A DNA stretch of 64,000 nt from positions 1-64,000 of the forward strand of contig CAZRQV010000008.1 of NCBI GenBank assembly GCA_964602445.1. The letters are read 5' to 3'. Below are positions 44,459 to 52,996 of this stretch, one piece after another. A program made the translations under genes and the position numbers. Numbering within the stretch: the stretch's first letter is position 1; each line of letters begins with the position of its first letter. This DNA is from HGM12587 sp964602445. GTDB taxonomy: Bacteria; Bacillota; Clostridia; Lachnospirales; Lachnospiraceae. Below the pieces are notes generated by a model. The model had not been told where the DNA came from. It saw nothing but the letters and a program-made list of their open reading frames with translations, and searched no databases.

Positions 44459-44889
44459 CTCAAATCCCCCAATCTTACATTCTTGCCAAGAGAGTGGATC
44501 TTTTCAACAAACTCATTCATGGTCTGTGAAAATTTCACACCTTCTGCTGCTGATACCCATTCTACACGGGTACGTCCGTTTTCTACGCCAAGATAATCCA
44601 GCATAGAGAACAGAAGTGTCATACGTCTTCTTGCATAATAGTTTCCTGTACTATAATGACAGTCTCCCGGATGACATCCGCAGAGGATTACACCATCTGC
44701 TCCTTTTTCAAATGCTCTTAAGATAAACATCGGGTTGACACGGCATGAACATGGAACACGGATGATCTTTACATCTGCAGGATATGCCAGACGGCTGCTT
44801 CCTGCAAGGTCAGCACCTGCATAGCTGCACCAGTTACAGCAGAATGCTACAATTTTCGGTTTAAATTCTTCATTAGTTCCTAACGGCAT
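44446..44889 (-). CDS. flxD: hydrogenase iron-sulfur subunit MvhD/FlxD-like
   Basis: The 147-residue protein has the MvhD pattern: IVAFCCNWCSYAGADLAG, then RVPCSCRVNP and ILCGCHPGDCHYSTGN, with cysteines for a 2Fe-2S cluster. In methanogens MvhD is the bridge from the electron donor to HdrA, and FlxD plays the same part in bacteria. It overlaps hdrA by 10 nt and flxC by 13 nt. Confidence 0.88.
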   Translation of the reverse strand: MPLGTNEEFKPKIVAFCCNWCSYAGADLAGSSRLAYPADVKIIRVPCSCRVNPMFILRAFEKGADGVILCGCHPGDCHYSTGNYYARRRMTLLFSMLDYLGVENGRTRVEWVSAAEGVKFSQTMNEFVEKIHSLGKNVRLGDLRCKN

Positions 44890-46868
44890 ATTGCATCCAC
44901 CTCCGCGATAATCTGTCTGTTAGAGAAGCCCTGTAAATCCATAGAACCGGATGGGCAGGCAACGGTACAAGCACCGCATCCCTGACACAGTGCACTGTTG
45001 ACAACAGCAACACGGCGTGTTTCACGGATACCATGGTCATTCACTTCTTTATTTTCATAACTGATTGCTCCATATGGGCATACATTTGCACAGGTAGAAC
45101 ATCCGTTACACATCAGTTCATCTGCTTTTGCTGTACATGGGTTTGTCAGCAGCTTATCTTTTGCCAGTAAACCAATGGCTTTGACTGCTGCAGCACCAGC
45201 CTGTGCAACCGTTTCCGGAATATCTTTCGGTCCCTGACATACACCGGATAAGAATACACCGGCTGTTGGTGATTCTACCGGACGCAGTTTTGCATGGGAT
45301 TCTGTAAGGAAGTTGTTGGTATCAATGCTTGCTGTCAGCATGGTCGCAATCTTTCTTACATCCGGATTTGGTTCGATCGCTGTTGCAAGAACGACCATAT
45401 CCGCTTCTTTTAAGATCTGTTTATTGTCTAAAAGGTCAACACCCTGAACCAGCAGCTTGCCGTCCGGCTGAGGAATGACTTTTCCTACCTGACCTTTGAT
45501 ATAATTTACACCATAATCTTCTACGGCTCTTCTGTAGAACTCATCGAAGTTCTTACCCGGAGTACGAACATCAATATAGAATACAGTTACATTTACATCC
45601 GGATATTTATCACGGATGAGCATTGCATGTTTTGCAGTATACATACAGCAGATCTTAGAACAATAGCTCTTTCCTCTGCCATCTGCACAACGGCTTCCCA
45701 CGCACTGGATAAATACCATTTCCTTTGGATGTTTTCCGTCAGAAAGACGTTCCAGATGACCTTTGGTAGGACCTGCTGCATTCATGACACGTTCTAATTC
45801 CAGAGAAGTGATTACGTCTTTGCTCTGGTTATAAGCATATTCATCATAGTTATCCAGTTTGATCGTATCAAAACCGGTTGCTACAACGATTGCACCGTAT
45901 TTTTCTGTAATGATCTCATCCTTCTGTGTATAATCGATGGCTCCTGCCTGACATACTTTTGAGCAGACACCGCATTTTCCTGTTTTCATCTTAATACATG
46001 CATCGGTATCGATGACAGGTACGTTTGGAATTGCCTGCGCAAACGGAGTGTAGATCGCACTTCTTGTATTTAAACCGCGGTTGAATTCGCTTAATGTCTT
46101 CTTAGAAGGACATTTTTCCTGACAAACGCCGCAGCCGGTACATTTGGTTTCATCTACAAATCTTGCTTTTTTCTTAATATCTACGGTAAAGTCTCCCACG
46201 AATCCGGATACTTTTTCTACTTCACTGTATGTATAGATCTTAATCTTTTCATGGGCTGCTGCTTCTACCATTTTTGGTGTCAGGATACATGCAGAACAGT
46301 CCAGTGTCGGGAATGTCTTATCTAACTGGGACATTCTTCCGCCGATACTTGGTGTTTTTTCTACGATATCTACTTCATATCCTGCATCTGCGATATCCAG
46401 CGCTGTCTGAATACCTGCAATACCGCCGCCGATGACTAAGGCACGTTTTGTTACACGGCTTTCGCCCGGTTTTAACGGTGTATTTAAATTTACTTTTGCA
46501 ATCGCAGCTCTTGCAAGGATCACAGCTTTCTTTGTCGCTTCTTCCATATCCTTGTGGATCCATGAACAATGTTCACGAATGTTTGCGATCTCTACCATAT
46601 ATGGATTCAGTCCGGCTCTCTCTGCGGCTCCTCTGAATGTTGTTTCATGCATACGCGGTGAACATGAACATACCACGATTCCTGTCAGATTTTTTTCTTT
46701 GATCGCTGCTGCAATCTTCGCCTGACCTGCTTCGGAACACATATACTGATAGTCTTCTGCATGAACCACCCCCGGTTCCATTGCAGCCATTTCTACTACC
46801 TTTTTCACGTCTACAGTTGCAGCAATATTACTGCCGCAATGACAGACAAATACGCCTATTCTCTGCAT
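44880..46868 (-). CDS. hdrA: heterodisulfide reductase subunit A (flavin-containing)
   Basis: The 662-residue HdrA has an N-terminal cysteine domain (GVFVCHCGSNI, CSCSPRMHE). The FAD domain has RALVIGGGIAGIQTALDIADAG and the ferredoxin-like clusters CTGCGVCQEKC and CGVCSKVC. The mid cysteine-rich part is FIQCVGSRC...YCSKICC, and two C-terminal 4Fe-4S sites are CNGCSTCANVCP and CQGCGACTVACP. HdrA carries the flavin that bifurcates electrons in known complexes. It lies 5 nt after hdrC. Confidence 0.92.
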   Translation of the reverse strand: MQRIGVFVCHCGSNIAATVDVKKVVEMAAMEPGVVHAEDYQYMCSEAGQAKIAAAIKEKNLTGIVVCSCSPRMHETTFRGAAERAGLNPYMVEIANIREHCSWIHKDMEEATKKAVILARAAIAKVNLNTPLKPGESRVTKRALVIGGGIAGIQTALDIADAGYEVDIVEKTPSIGGRMSQLDKTFPTLDCSACILTPKMVEAAAHEKIKIYTYSEVEKVSGFVGDFTVDIKKKARFVDETKCTGCGVCQEKCPSKKTLSEFNRGLNTRSAIYTPFAQAIPNVPVIDTDACIKMKTGKCGVCSKVCQAGAIDYTQKDEIITEKYGAIVVATGFDTIKLDNYDEYAYNQSKDVITSLELERVMNAAGPTKGHLERLSDGKHPKEMVFIQCVGSRCADGRGKSYCSKICCMYTAKHAMLIRDKYPDVNVTVFYIDVRTPGKNFDEFYRRAVEDYGVNYIKGQVGKVIPQPDGKLLVQGVDLLDNKQILKEADMVVLATAIEPNPDVRKIATMLTASIDTNNFLTESHAKLRPVESPTAGVFLSGVCQGPKDIPETVAQAGAAAVKAIGLLAKDKLLTNPCTAKADELMCNGCSTCANVCPYGAISYENKEVNDHGIRETRRVAVVNSALCQGCGACTVACPSGSMDLQGFSNRQIIAEVDAICR

Positions 46869-46873
46869 GGGGC

Positions 46874-47263
46874 TTACCTCCTGTATCTTCTGAATGCACT
46901 AACCAAAAGCTGCTGTGGAAGTTCCGGATCTAATAATTCAGGAATTTCGTCCGGAGAAAGATAAGTCTGACCTTTCTGACGAACCACCAGCTGTCTTGCG
47001 GCATCGATTAATTTTCCAGGTTTTACATCACGCGGACATCTTTCCACGCAGGCAAAACAGGAAAGACATTTCCAAAGGGATTTGGATTCCACTAAACTTT
47101 CAATATCCCCATTCTGTACATAGGATACAAACTGATGTGGTTTGATATCCATTTCATTAAAAGAAGGACAGGAAGCTGAACATTTACCGCATTTCATGCA
47201 TTTTAACGGATTGACACCGCTGATCTCTTTGATCATTTCCGCCTGATTTTTTGCGCTGCTCAT
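46874..47263 (-). CDS. hdrC: heterodisulfide reductase subunit C (4Fe-4S)
   Basis: The 129-residue protein has two 4Fe-4S motifs, CMKCGKCSASCP and CLSCFACVERCP, and no membrane segment, as in soluble HdrC. It passes electrons from HdrA to the HdrB catalytic subunit. It overlaps hdrB by 4 nt. Confidence 0.9.
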   Translation of the reverse strand: MSSAKNQAEMIKEISGVNPLKCMKCGKCSASCPSFNEMDIKPHQFVSYVQNGDIESLVESKSLWKCLSCFACVERCPRDVKPGKLIDAARQLVVRQKGQTYLSPDEIPELLDPELPQQLLVSAFRRYRR

Positions 47264-48057
47264 ACGTTTTCTACCTCCTCTTTTACTCCGAGTGCTTCTG
47301 CAAGCAGTTCTGTGAAATAACGAACCGGAAGTTTTCCTTCTGCACTCTTATTTAAGTTATACATACATAATGGACAGGCTGTGATCAGCATTTCAGCTCC
47401 AAAACCTGCTGCACTTTCTGTAATCTTGTCACACATATTTTTTGCCATATCTTTTTCTTTTAAAGATATGTAACCGCCGCAGCATTCGTTGCGGTACGGA
47501 TATACAACCGGTTCTGCACCGATGGCACGAATAAAATCTTCAATGATCGTCGGATTTTCAGGATTATCAAATCCTAAAACTTTTCCCGGACGAAGCAGAA
47601 GACATCCGTAATATGCCCCGATCTTTCTTCCGGTCAGCGGATTAACCACTTTTTCCTTCAGCTGATCAAAACCAACTCTGTCACGCAGTACTTCCAAGAA
47701 ATGCAGTACTTCTGTTTCTCCTGCATATGGCTCTTCCAGCTGCATATAATTGTTTGCTCTGGTTCGAATATCGTCTACATTCTTCATATCATCATTGACA
47801 CGTTTGATCACGTGATGACATGCGGAACAGAGGGTTACCAGATCCTGACCTTTTTCTTTGGCCGCATTGAGTGCACGAACGGAAGAAAGTTTACTTGCGA
47901 TCTCGTCAGAACCCAGCGGATAAACTCCGCCGCAGCACTGCCAGTCTTCAAGTTCTTCCAGTTCAAATCCCAGTGCACGGGCAGAAGCTCTGGCATATGC
48001 ATCCAGATCTTTTGCTTTCGTTTTCAGGGTGCATCCCGGATAATAACTGTACTTCAT
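47260..48057 (-). CDS. hdrB: heterodisulfide reductase subunit B (two CCG domains)
   Basis: The 265-residue protein has two complete CCG sets: YYPGC...QCCGG...CSACHH and YYGCLLLRP...ECCGG...CPLCMYN. These bind the noncubane iron-sulfur clusters that cleave disulfides in HdrB. Bacteria lack the methanogen heterodisulfide, and no DsrC-type partner is encoded nearby, so the physiological acceptor here is uncertain. It could serve fumarate reductase directly. It lies 30 nt after the dehydrogenase gene. Confidence 0.9.
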   Translation of the reverse strand: MKYSYYPGCTLKTKAKDLDAYARASARALGFELEELEDWQCCGGVYPLGSDEIASKLSSVRALNAAKEKGQDLVTLCSACHHVIKRVNDDMKNVDDIRTRANNYMQLEEPYAGETEVLHFLEVLRDRVGFDQLKEKVVNPLTGRKIGAYYGCLLLRPGKVLGFDNPENPTIIEDFIRAIGAEPVVYPYRNECCGGYISLKEKDMAKNMCDKITESAAGFGAEMLITACPLCMYNLNKSAEGKLPVRYFTELLAEALGVKEEVENV

Positions 48058-48087
48058 ATCGAATCATTCTCCTCTTTCTAATTCTGA

Positions 48088-49035
48088 TTAGATCTCAACC
48101 TGTGAAATAACAGCTTTCAATGCATCTGCACTGCGTCTTAATGCTGCAACCTCATCTTCTGTTAAATCTACATGTACTTTTCCACGGTGTCCGTTTGGTC
48201 CCACCAAAGATAAAGTACTTAAACATACATCATCAATACCGTATTCGCCGTGCATCATTGTAGAAACAGTTGCCATAGAATCTGAAGCGGCAACCAGCTT
48301 GCTGCATAACTGACAAACAGACGCTGAAACGGCATAGAAAGTTGCTCCTTTATTTGCAATGATCTTACCGCCGGATTTCTGAACATATTCCAACATTCCT
48401 TCTTTATCCACCGGTTTGACATCTCTTCCGAGAGCCTGCATTGCTTCCGGATATTTATCGATCGGCACTGCTGAAATGCTCGCACAGCTCCATGGGATAA
48501 ATGAAGTATCGCCATGTTCGCCAAATACATAAGCGTGAACGTTTTTCTGAGCAATTTCGAAATGTTCTGAAATACCACAGCGAAGTCTGGCAGAATCAAG
48601 GATCGTACCGGATCCGATGATCTGGTTTTCAGGAATTCCGGAAACTTTTGTAAATACATAAGTCATAACGTCTACCGGATTGCTTACGATAATATAAAGC
48701 GCATTTGGTGCTACTGCTGCGATCTTTGGCGCAAGATCTTTCATAATATTCACGTTTGTCTGTGCAAGTTCAAGTCTTGACTGACCCGGCTTACGTCCAA
48801 TTCCAGAAGTGATGATTACAATGTCAGAATCTTTTGCATCTTCATATTCGCCTGCAACAATTGAGATTGGATCTCTGAAAGAAGTTCCCTGGATGATATC
48901 CATAACTTCTCCTTCTACTTTTTCTTTTTTGATATCGATCATTACGATTTCTGATGCAATATCATCATTTGCTAAAGTATACGCAATCGTTGCACCTACA
49001 TTTCCGGCACCAATAACTGTAATTTTGCTGCTCAT
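48088..49035 (-). CDS. malate/lactate dehydrogenase family, predicted malate dehydrogenase
   Basis: This 315-residue NAD-dependent 2-hydroxyacid dehydrogenase has the NAD motif IGAGNVGATIAY and catalytic D147, R150 and H174 (GEHGDT). Overall it resembles L-lactate dehydrogenases. In the substrate loop SGIGRKPGQSRLEL, arginine R81 occupies the position (classical 102) that is glutamine in lactate and arginine in malate dehydrogenases. Oxaloacetate is therefore the likelier substrate, which fits the fumarase and fumarate reductase genes downstream. A threonine in KGATFY is LDH-like, so both activities remain possible. Confidence 0.85.
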   Translation of the reverse strand: MSSKITVIGAGNVGATIAYTLANDDIASEIVMIDIKKEKVEGEVMDIIQGTSFRDPISIVAGEYEDAKDSDIVIITSGIGRKPGQSRLELAQTNVNIMKDLAPKIAAVAPNALYIIVSNPVDVMTYVFTKVSGIPENQIIGSGTILDSARLRCGISEHFEIAQKNVHAYVFGEHGDTSFIPWSCASISAVPIDKYPEAMQALGRDVKPVDKEGMLEYVQKSGGKIIANKGATFYAVSASVCQLCSKLVAASDSMATVSTMMHGEYGIDDVCLSTLSLVGPNGHRGKVHVDLTEDEVAALRRSADALKAVISQVEI

Positions 49036-49195
49036 AATTTCTACCTTCCTTCGTTATTTTTTTAACAATCTCTTTTAAAAAAAACCACACAAAGCAACGA
49101 TTCTTCATTTTCTGCAACTGAAGAATCTGTATTTGTGTTTCCCTTCAAACAGCGCCTCTATATAATAAAACTGTTTGTTCTTAAAAGTTATCATA

Positions 49196-49213
49196 TTGAC
49201 ATTTATTTGACAA
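49196..49213. promoter_or_regulatory. possible Rex (NADH/NAD+ sensor) operator for the fumarate operon
   Basis: The 18-mer TTGTCAAATAAATGTCAA matches the Rex consensus TTGTTAA-N4-TTAACAA at 11 of 14 fixed positions. It also overlaps a possible -35. Rex is common in Clostridia and controls NADH-linked genes. Confidence 0.35.
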
Positions 49214-49254
49214 GCCCTAATTCGTGTTATTTCTCTTTTTTTCGCAAATTCAAG

Positions 49255-49298
49255 TTGACTGATAAAAAAACAAAGGGTAACATTTGATTAAATGTTAC
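49255..49298 (+). promoter_or_regulatory. larE promoter with overlapping palindromic operator
   Basis: TTGACT (49255-49260), a 17-nt spacer and TAACAT (49278-49283) form the promoter. A perfect 9-bp inverted repeat GTAACATTT-GATT-AAATGTTAC (49277-49298) covers the -10 and likely start site. A third half-site TGTAACAT follows at about 49313-49320. This suggests a repressor of the lar genes. Confidence 0.6.
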
Positions 49299-49347
49299 AT
49301 TCCTTCAGACCGTGTAACATTCAGCAATTCATTTCAGGAGATTTCGT

Positions 49348-50094
49348 ATGAATTTAGATACATTTTTTAAAGAACATCCAAAAGCGGCTCTCGCCTTTTC
49401 CGGAGGTGTCGATTCTGCTTACCTGCTGTATGCAGGTCTCCTTGCAGGCTGTGATCTTCATGCCTACTATGTCAAATCTGCCTTTCAGCCACAATTCGAA
49501 CTGGAAGATGCCAAAAGACTGGCAAAAGAACTGAACGCTTCCATGACCATTTTAGAGCTTGATGTTCTTTCTTACCCTGAGATTACGGAAAATCCAAAAA
49601 ACCGCTGTTATTTCTGCAAACAGAAAATCTTTGGAAAAATTCTGGAAGCAGCCCGCAATGACGGATACGACCTTTTGATCGACGGAACCAACGCTTCCGA
49701 CGATGCCGGCGATCGCCCCGGTATGAAAGCGCTTCGTGAACTGTCCGTTTGTTCTCCCCTTCGGGAATGCGGTCTGACCAAAGAGGAAATCCGCAGACGT
49801 TCCAGAGACGCCGGACTTTTTACATGGGACAAACCGGCTTATGCATGCCTTGCCACCAGAATTCCTGCCGGAACAGCGATCACTCCGGAAAAACTATCTG
49901 CCACCGAACAGGCAGAATCTTATCTGGCAGGTCTTGGTTTTACCGATTTTCGTGTCCGCCTTTCCGGAACCGATGCCAAAATCCAGGTGAAAGAAGATCA
50001 GTTAGAAAAACTCCTTATATATAGGAAAGAAATCCTACAGCACTTAAAACCATACTATCCATCGATTACTGTAGATTTAGAGGTACGCTCATGA
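49348..50094 (+). CDS. larE: ATP-dependent sulfur transferase LarE
   Basis: LarE adds sulfur to the nicotinate-derived precursor of the nickel-pincer cofactor. The 248-residue product has the PP-loop SGGVDS (18-23). C167 in YACLATR matches the sacrificial cysteine of Lactobacillus LarE. An additional CxxC (C87, C90) could allow the 4Fe-4S type of LarE, in which three cysteines hold a cluster and no protein cysteine is consumed. It overlaps larB by 4 nt. Confidence 0.93.
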   Translation: MNLDTFFKEHPKAALAFSGGVDSAYLLYAGLLAGCDLHAYYVKSAFQPQFELEDAKRLAKELNASMTILELDVLSYPEITENPKNRCYFCKQKIFGKILEAARNDGYDLLIDGTNASDDAGDRPGMKALRELSVCSPLRECGLTKEEIRRRSRDAGLFTWDKPAYACLATRIPAGTAITPEKLSATEQAESYLAGLGFTDFRVRLSGTDAKIQVKEDQLEKLLIYRKEILQHLKPYYPSITVDLEVRS

Positions 50095-50843
50095 GTGAAA
50101 TAAAAACAATTTTAGAACAAGTACAAAAGAACGAACTGTCCGTAGAGGACGCACTTCTGAAAATCAAAAAAGAACCCTTTGAAGATATTGGTTATGCCAA
50201 AGTGGATCTTCACCGGAAAATCCGACAGGGTGCTGCGGAAGTCATTTACGGGGAAGGAAAAACACCGGAGCAGATCATCGGGATCTGCAGTGCCATGCTG
50301 GAACATGGTCAGAAAACCATTCTGATCACCCGGTTATCCGAAACCTCCGCCCGGCAGATCCAGACCATACATCCGATGACCTATCATGCTCAGGCAAGGA
50401 TCGGCATCATCGGAGAACTGCCGGAACCGGACGGAATCGGAACCATTGTTGTCGCTACCGGAGGCACCAGCGATATTCCTGTCGCAGAGGAAGCAGCACT
50501 GACTGCTGAAATTTTAGGCAATCAGGTACTGCGCCTTTACGATGTGGGTGTTGCCGGTGTTCACAGACTGCTGGCTCATATGGACGATCTGATGAACGCC
50601 AGCGTGATCATTGCCGTTGCCGGAATGGAAGGCGCTCTGGCAAGCGTGATCGGCGGTCTTGCAGACTGCCCTGTCATCGCAGTTCCTACCAGTGTCGGCT
50701 ACGGAGCTTCCTTCGGAGGAATTTCTTCACTGCTGTCCATGTTAAATTCCTGTGCCAGCGGTGTAACGGTTGTCAACATCGACAACGGCTTTGGCGCCGG
50801 TTTTTCCGCCAGCCGAATTAATCATATGGAGAAAAAATCATGA
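50091..50843 (+). CDS. larB: nicotinate mononucleotide carboxylase/hydrolase LarB
   Basis: LarB carboxylates nicotinic acid adenine dinucleotide and cleaves AMP, giving the dicarboxylated pyridinium precursor. The 250-residue product has the AIR-carboxylase-like domain: VVATGGTSDIPVAEEA, MEGALASVIGGLADCPVIAVPTSVGYGASFGG and NIDNGFGAG. It overlaps both neighbours by 4 nt, so the three proteins are made together. Confidence 0.93.
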   Translation: MSEIKTILEQVQKNELSVEDALLKIKKEPFEDIGYAKVDLHRKIRQGAAEVIYGEGKTPEQIIGICSAMLEHGQKTILITRLSETSARQIQTIHPMTYHAQARIGIIGELPEPDGIGTIVVATGGTSDIPVAEEAALTAEILGNQVLRLYDVGVAGVHRLLAHMDDLMNASVIIAVAGMEGALASVIGGLADCPVIAVPTSVGYGASFGGISSLLSMLNSCASGVTVVNIDNGFGAGFSASRINHMEKKS

Positions 50844-52024
50844 AAACATTATATATTGACTGCGGAATGGGAGCTGCCGGCGATATGCTCACGGCCGGTC
50901 TTTTAGAATTATTTCCCAATCCAGACCACCAAATGGAGAGATTAAATGCCATTGGGATCCCTCATGTACGCTTTGAAAAAGAAACTTCCGTAAAATGCGG
51001 GATTCAGGGAACCCATGTTTCTGTAAAAATCCACGGAAAAGAAGAACATTGCCACGAACACGAACCTTCCGGCCACACGCATGAACACAATACCCTTCAT
51101 GGTATCGAACATATCGTAGAACATCTGAATCTTTCTGAAACAGTAAAAAAACAGGTACTTGCCGTCTATCGGATCATTGCAGAAGCAGAAAGCCATGTCC
51201 ACCAAACACCGGTATCGGAAATCCATTTCCATGAAGTAGGAACTTTGGATGCCATTGCAGATGTAACTGCCGTTTGTTTCCTTTTAGATCAGCTGGCACC
51301 GGAAAAGATTCTCGTTTCCCCTGTCCATGTAGGTTCCGGACAGGTACGCTGTGCCCACGGACTCCTTCCGGTTCCGGCACCCGCCACTGCCTATATTTTA
51401 CAACACTGTCCGATCTACGGCGGAAAGATCCAGGGAGAATTATGTACACCGACCGGAGCAGCTCTCTTAAAATATTTTGCAGATGGTTTTGAAGAAATGC
51501 CTGTCATGAGCGTTTCTTCCATTGGCTATGGCATGGGCCAAAAAGATTTCGAAGCTGCCAACTGTGTCCGCCTCCTGCTGGGAGAAACTGAAGCTTCCAG
51601 AGATCTTATGTATGAACTGCAATGCAATGTAGACGATATGACCGGAGAACAGATGGGATTCGCCTTAGAACGCTTTTTGGAATTAGGCGCCGCCGATGCT
51701 TTTACCGTTCCGATCCACATGAAAAAATCAAGACCGGGAACCATGATCTGTGTGATCTGTACCCCGGAATCTAAAGAAACGCTTACCAAAGCAATGTTTC
51801 AGTACACTTCCACCGCCGGAATCCGGGAACGTAAAACAGAGCGGAGTATTTTAAAACGGTACAGCACGGAAACAGAGACCCCTTACGGAAGTGTCCGCAG
51901 AAAAGATTATTCCGGATACGGTGTAAAACGGAGTAAATATGAATACGAAGATCTGGCACGGATTGCCAAACAAGAAAATCTCAGCATCGAAGAAGTTTTA
52001 AGTGTAATAAAAAACACTTTTTAA
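50840..52024 (+). CDS. larC: nickel insertion protein LarC (single intact frame)
   Basis: LarC inserts nickel into the bisthiocarboxylated pyridinium nucleotide. The 394-residue product has the N-terminal DCGMGAAGDM, a histidine-rich stretch (about 66-87, with HCHEHEP and HTHEHN) suited to nickel, and the CNVDDMTGEQMGFALERFLE block of the C-terminal domain. In Lactobacillus the gene is split and joined by frameshifting; here it is one continuous frame. No larA lies in the window. Confidence 0.93.
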   Translation: MKTLYIDCGMGAAGDMLTAGLLELFPNPDHQMERLNAIGIPHVRFEKETSVKCGIQGTHVSVKIHGKEEHCHEHEPSGHTHEHNTLHGIEHIVEHLNLSETVKKQVLAVYRIIAEAESHVHQTPVSEIHFHEVGTLDAIADVTAVCFLLDQLAPEKILVSPVHVGSGQVRCAHGLLPVPAPATAYILQHCPIYGGKIQGELCTPTGAALLKYFADGFEEMPVMSVSSIGYGMGQKDFEAANCVRLLLGETEASRDLMYELQCNVDDMTGEQMGFALERFLELGAADAFTVPIHMKKSRPGTMICVICTPESKETLTKAMFQYTSTAGIRERKTERSILKRYSTETETPYGSVRRKDYSGYGVKRSKYEYEDLARIAKQENLSIEEVLSVIKNTF

Positions 52025-52135
52025 CACCATAAGAAGACCACGGTATCAACAACTATTTTCCAAAACAGCAGTTTTATCACTCTGAATTTCTGCAGCAGAC
52101 ATGAAATTTAGTGCAAGTTAGAAATTCCTAACTTA

Positions 52136-52164
52136 TTGCTTTTATCTTCAACTTCCTTTATAGT
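52136..52164 (+). promoter_or_regulatory. promoter of the polyferredoxin gene
   Basis: TTGCTT (52136-52141), a 17-nt spacer and TATAGT (52159-52164) give a moderate sigma-A match. The leader is about 110 nt. Confidence 0.5.
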
Positions 52165-52281
52165 TATTAATAGAATGAATATTTACGTGAAGTGTTTGGC
52201 AGAGATCATTTCACAAGTTCCCGTTGAGGTAGTTCTCAACATTTAAATATTTCACTAAAAAGTAACGAAAGAGGTATTTCC

Positions 52282-52665
52282 ATGAAAAAATTAACAGTAA
52301 AAAAAGGCAGCACATGTATGGCATGTCTTCAGTGTGTTCAGGCTTGTTCTGAAGCATTTTACAAAACATTTGATCCAGACAAATCCTGCATCCAGATCGT
52401 AGAAAAGAAAGCAGTTCGCCCTATGGCATGTCCACAGTGCGGAAAATGTGCAGAAGTCTGTCCAAACGGTGCGATCAAACAGAACGCAAAAGGTGTTTAC
52501 ATGGTAAACAAAAAACTTTGCACCGGCTGTGGTTTATGTGTAGATGCATGTCCATTCGGCTTAATGGTAAAAGCAGAAGATTCCGAAACAGCATCTAAAT
52601 GTATCGCATGCGGCATCTGTGCAAAAGCATGTCCAATGGATGTTCTGGAAGTCGTAGAAAGCTAA
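52282..52665 (+). CDS. ferredoxin-like protein with four 4Fe-4S motifs
   Basis: The 127-residue protein has four cysteine clusters: CMACLQCVQAC, CPQCGKCAEVCP, CTGCGLCVDACP and CIACGICAKACP. The last three are regular 4Fe-4S motifs, and the first has the final proline missing. It has the layout of an HycB/DmsB-type small electron carrier with no partner gene next to it. A weak promoter and AAAGAGG site precede it. It could serve the Flx-Hdr complex as a ferredoxin partner, but this is inference. Confidence 0.82.
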   Translation: MKKLTVKKGSTCMACLQCVQACSEAFYKTFDPDKSCIQIVEKKAVRPMACPQCGKCAEVCPNGAIKQNAKGVYMVNKKLCTGCGLCVDACPFGLMVKAEDSETASKCIACGICAKACPMDVLEVVES

Positions 52666-52738
52666 GCGCTGCTCTGATCCGTTTCAGAACGATCTTATGA
52701 TCTGCATCAGCAGATGAATTAAAAAATCAAAAAAAAAG

Positions 52739-52782
52739 ACCGGTATCCAACGGCGTAAGAACTACGCTGCTGCATACCGGTT
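52739..52782. terminator. bidirectional terminator
   Basis: A stem ACCGGTAT.../...ATACCGGT with an inner GGCGTA/TACGCt is flanked by TTTTATTT on the plus strand and a long T-run on the minus strand. It serves the ferredoxin and yedF genes, which converge. Confidence 0.85.
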
Positions 52783-52791
52783 TTATTTCGG

Positions 52792-52995
52792 TTATTTTTT
52801 CAATTTTAATAAAAATTCATCCTGCTGTTCTTCTACCGTAACCTGATATCCCTGCCCATTGGCATAACGGGTAATATTCTCTACTGCTACTTTATTATCT
52901 ACCATAACTTCCAAAGATGCAGGTGCATTCTTTTTCACTGCATTCTGAACCTGAATGACAGGCATCGGACAACTAAGACCTCTTGCATCGATCAT
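52792..52995 (-). CDS. yedF: YedF-type TusA/SirA-like sulfur/selenium carrier
   Basis: The 67-residue protein has the TusA-fold signature MIDARGLSCPMPVIQVQNAV with the carrier cysteine in the CPMP motif (C9). Together with SelD and YedE, such small carriers are found in selenium-using bacteria and are thought to deliver selenium or sulfur. It is 1 nt after the yedE stop, in the selenium operon. Confidence 0.88.
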   Translation of the reverse strand: MIDARGLSCPMPVIQVQNAVKKNAPASLEVMVDNKVAVENITRYANGQGYQVTVEEQQDEFLLKLKK

Positions 52996-52996
52996 C

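Larger units (their letters stand above)
49036..49347. other. divergent control region between the dehydrogenase and larE
   Basis: About 310 nt with no gene. On the minus side TTGTCA...TGTCAA (49196-49213) resembles a Rex site. On the plus side lies the larE promoter overlapping a palindrome. The rest is A+T rich without clear structure. Confidence 0.5.
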
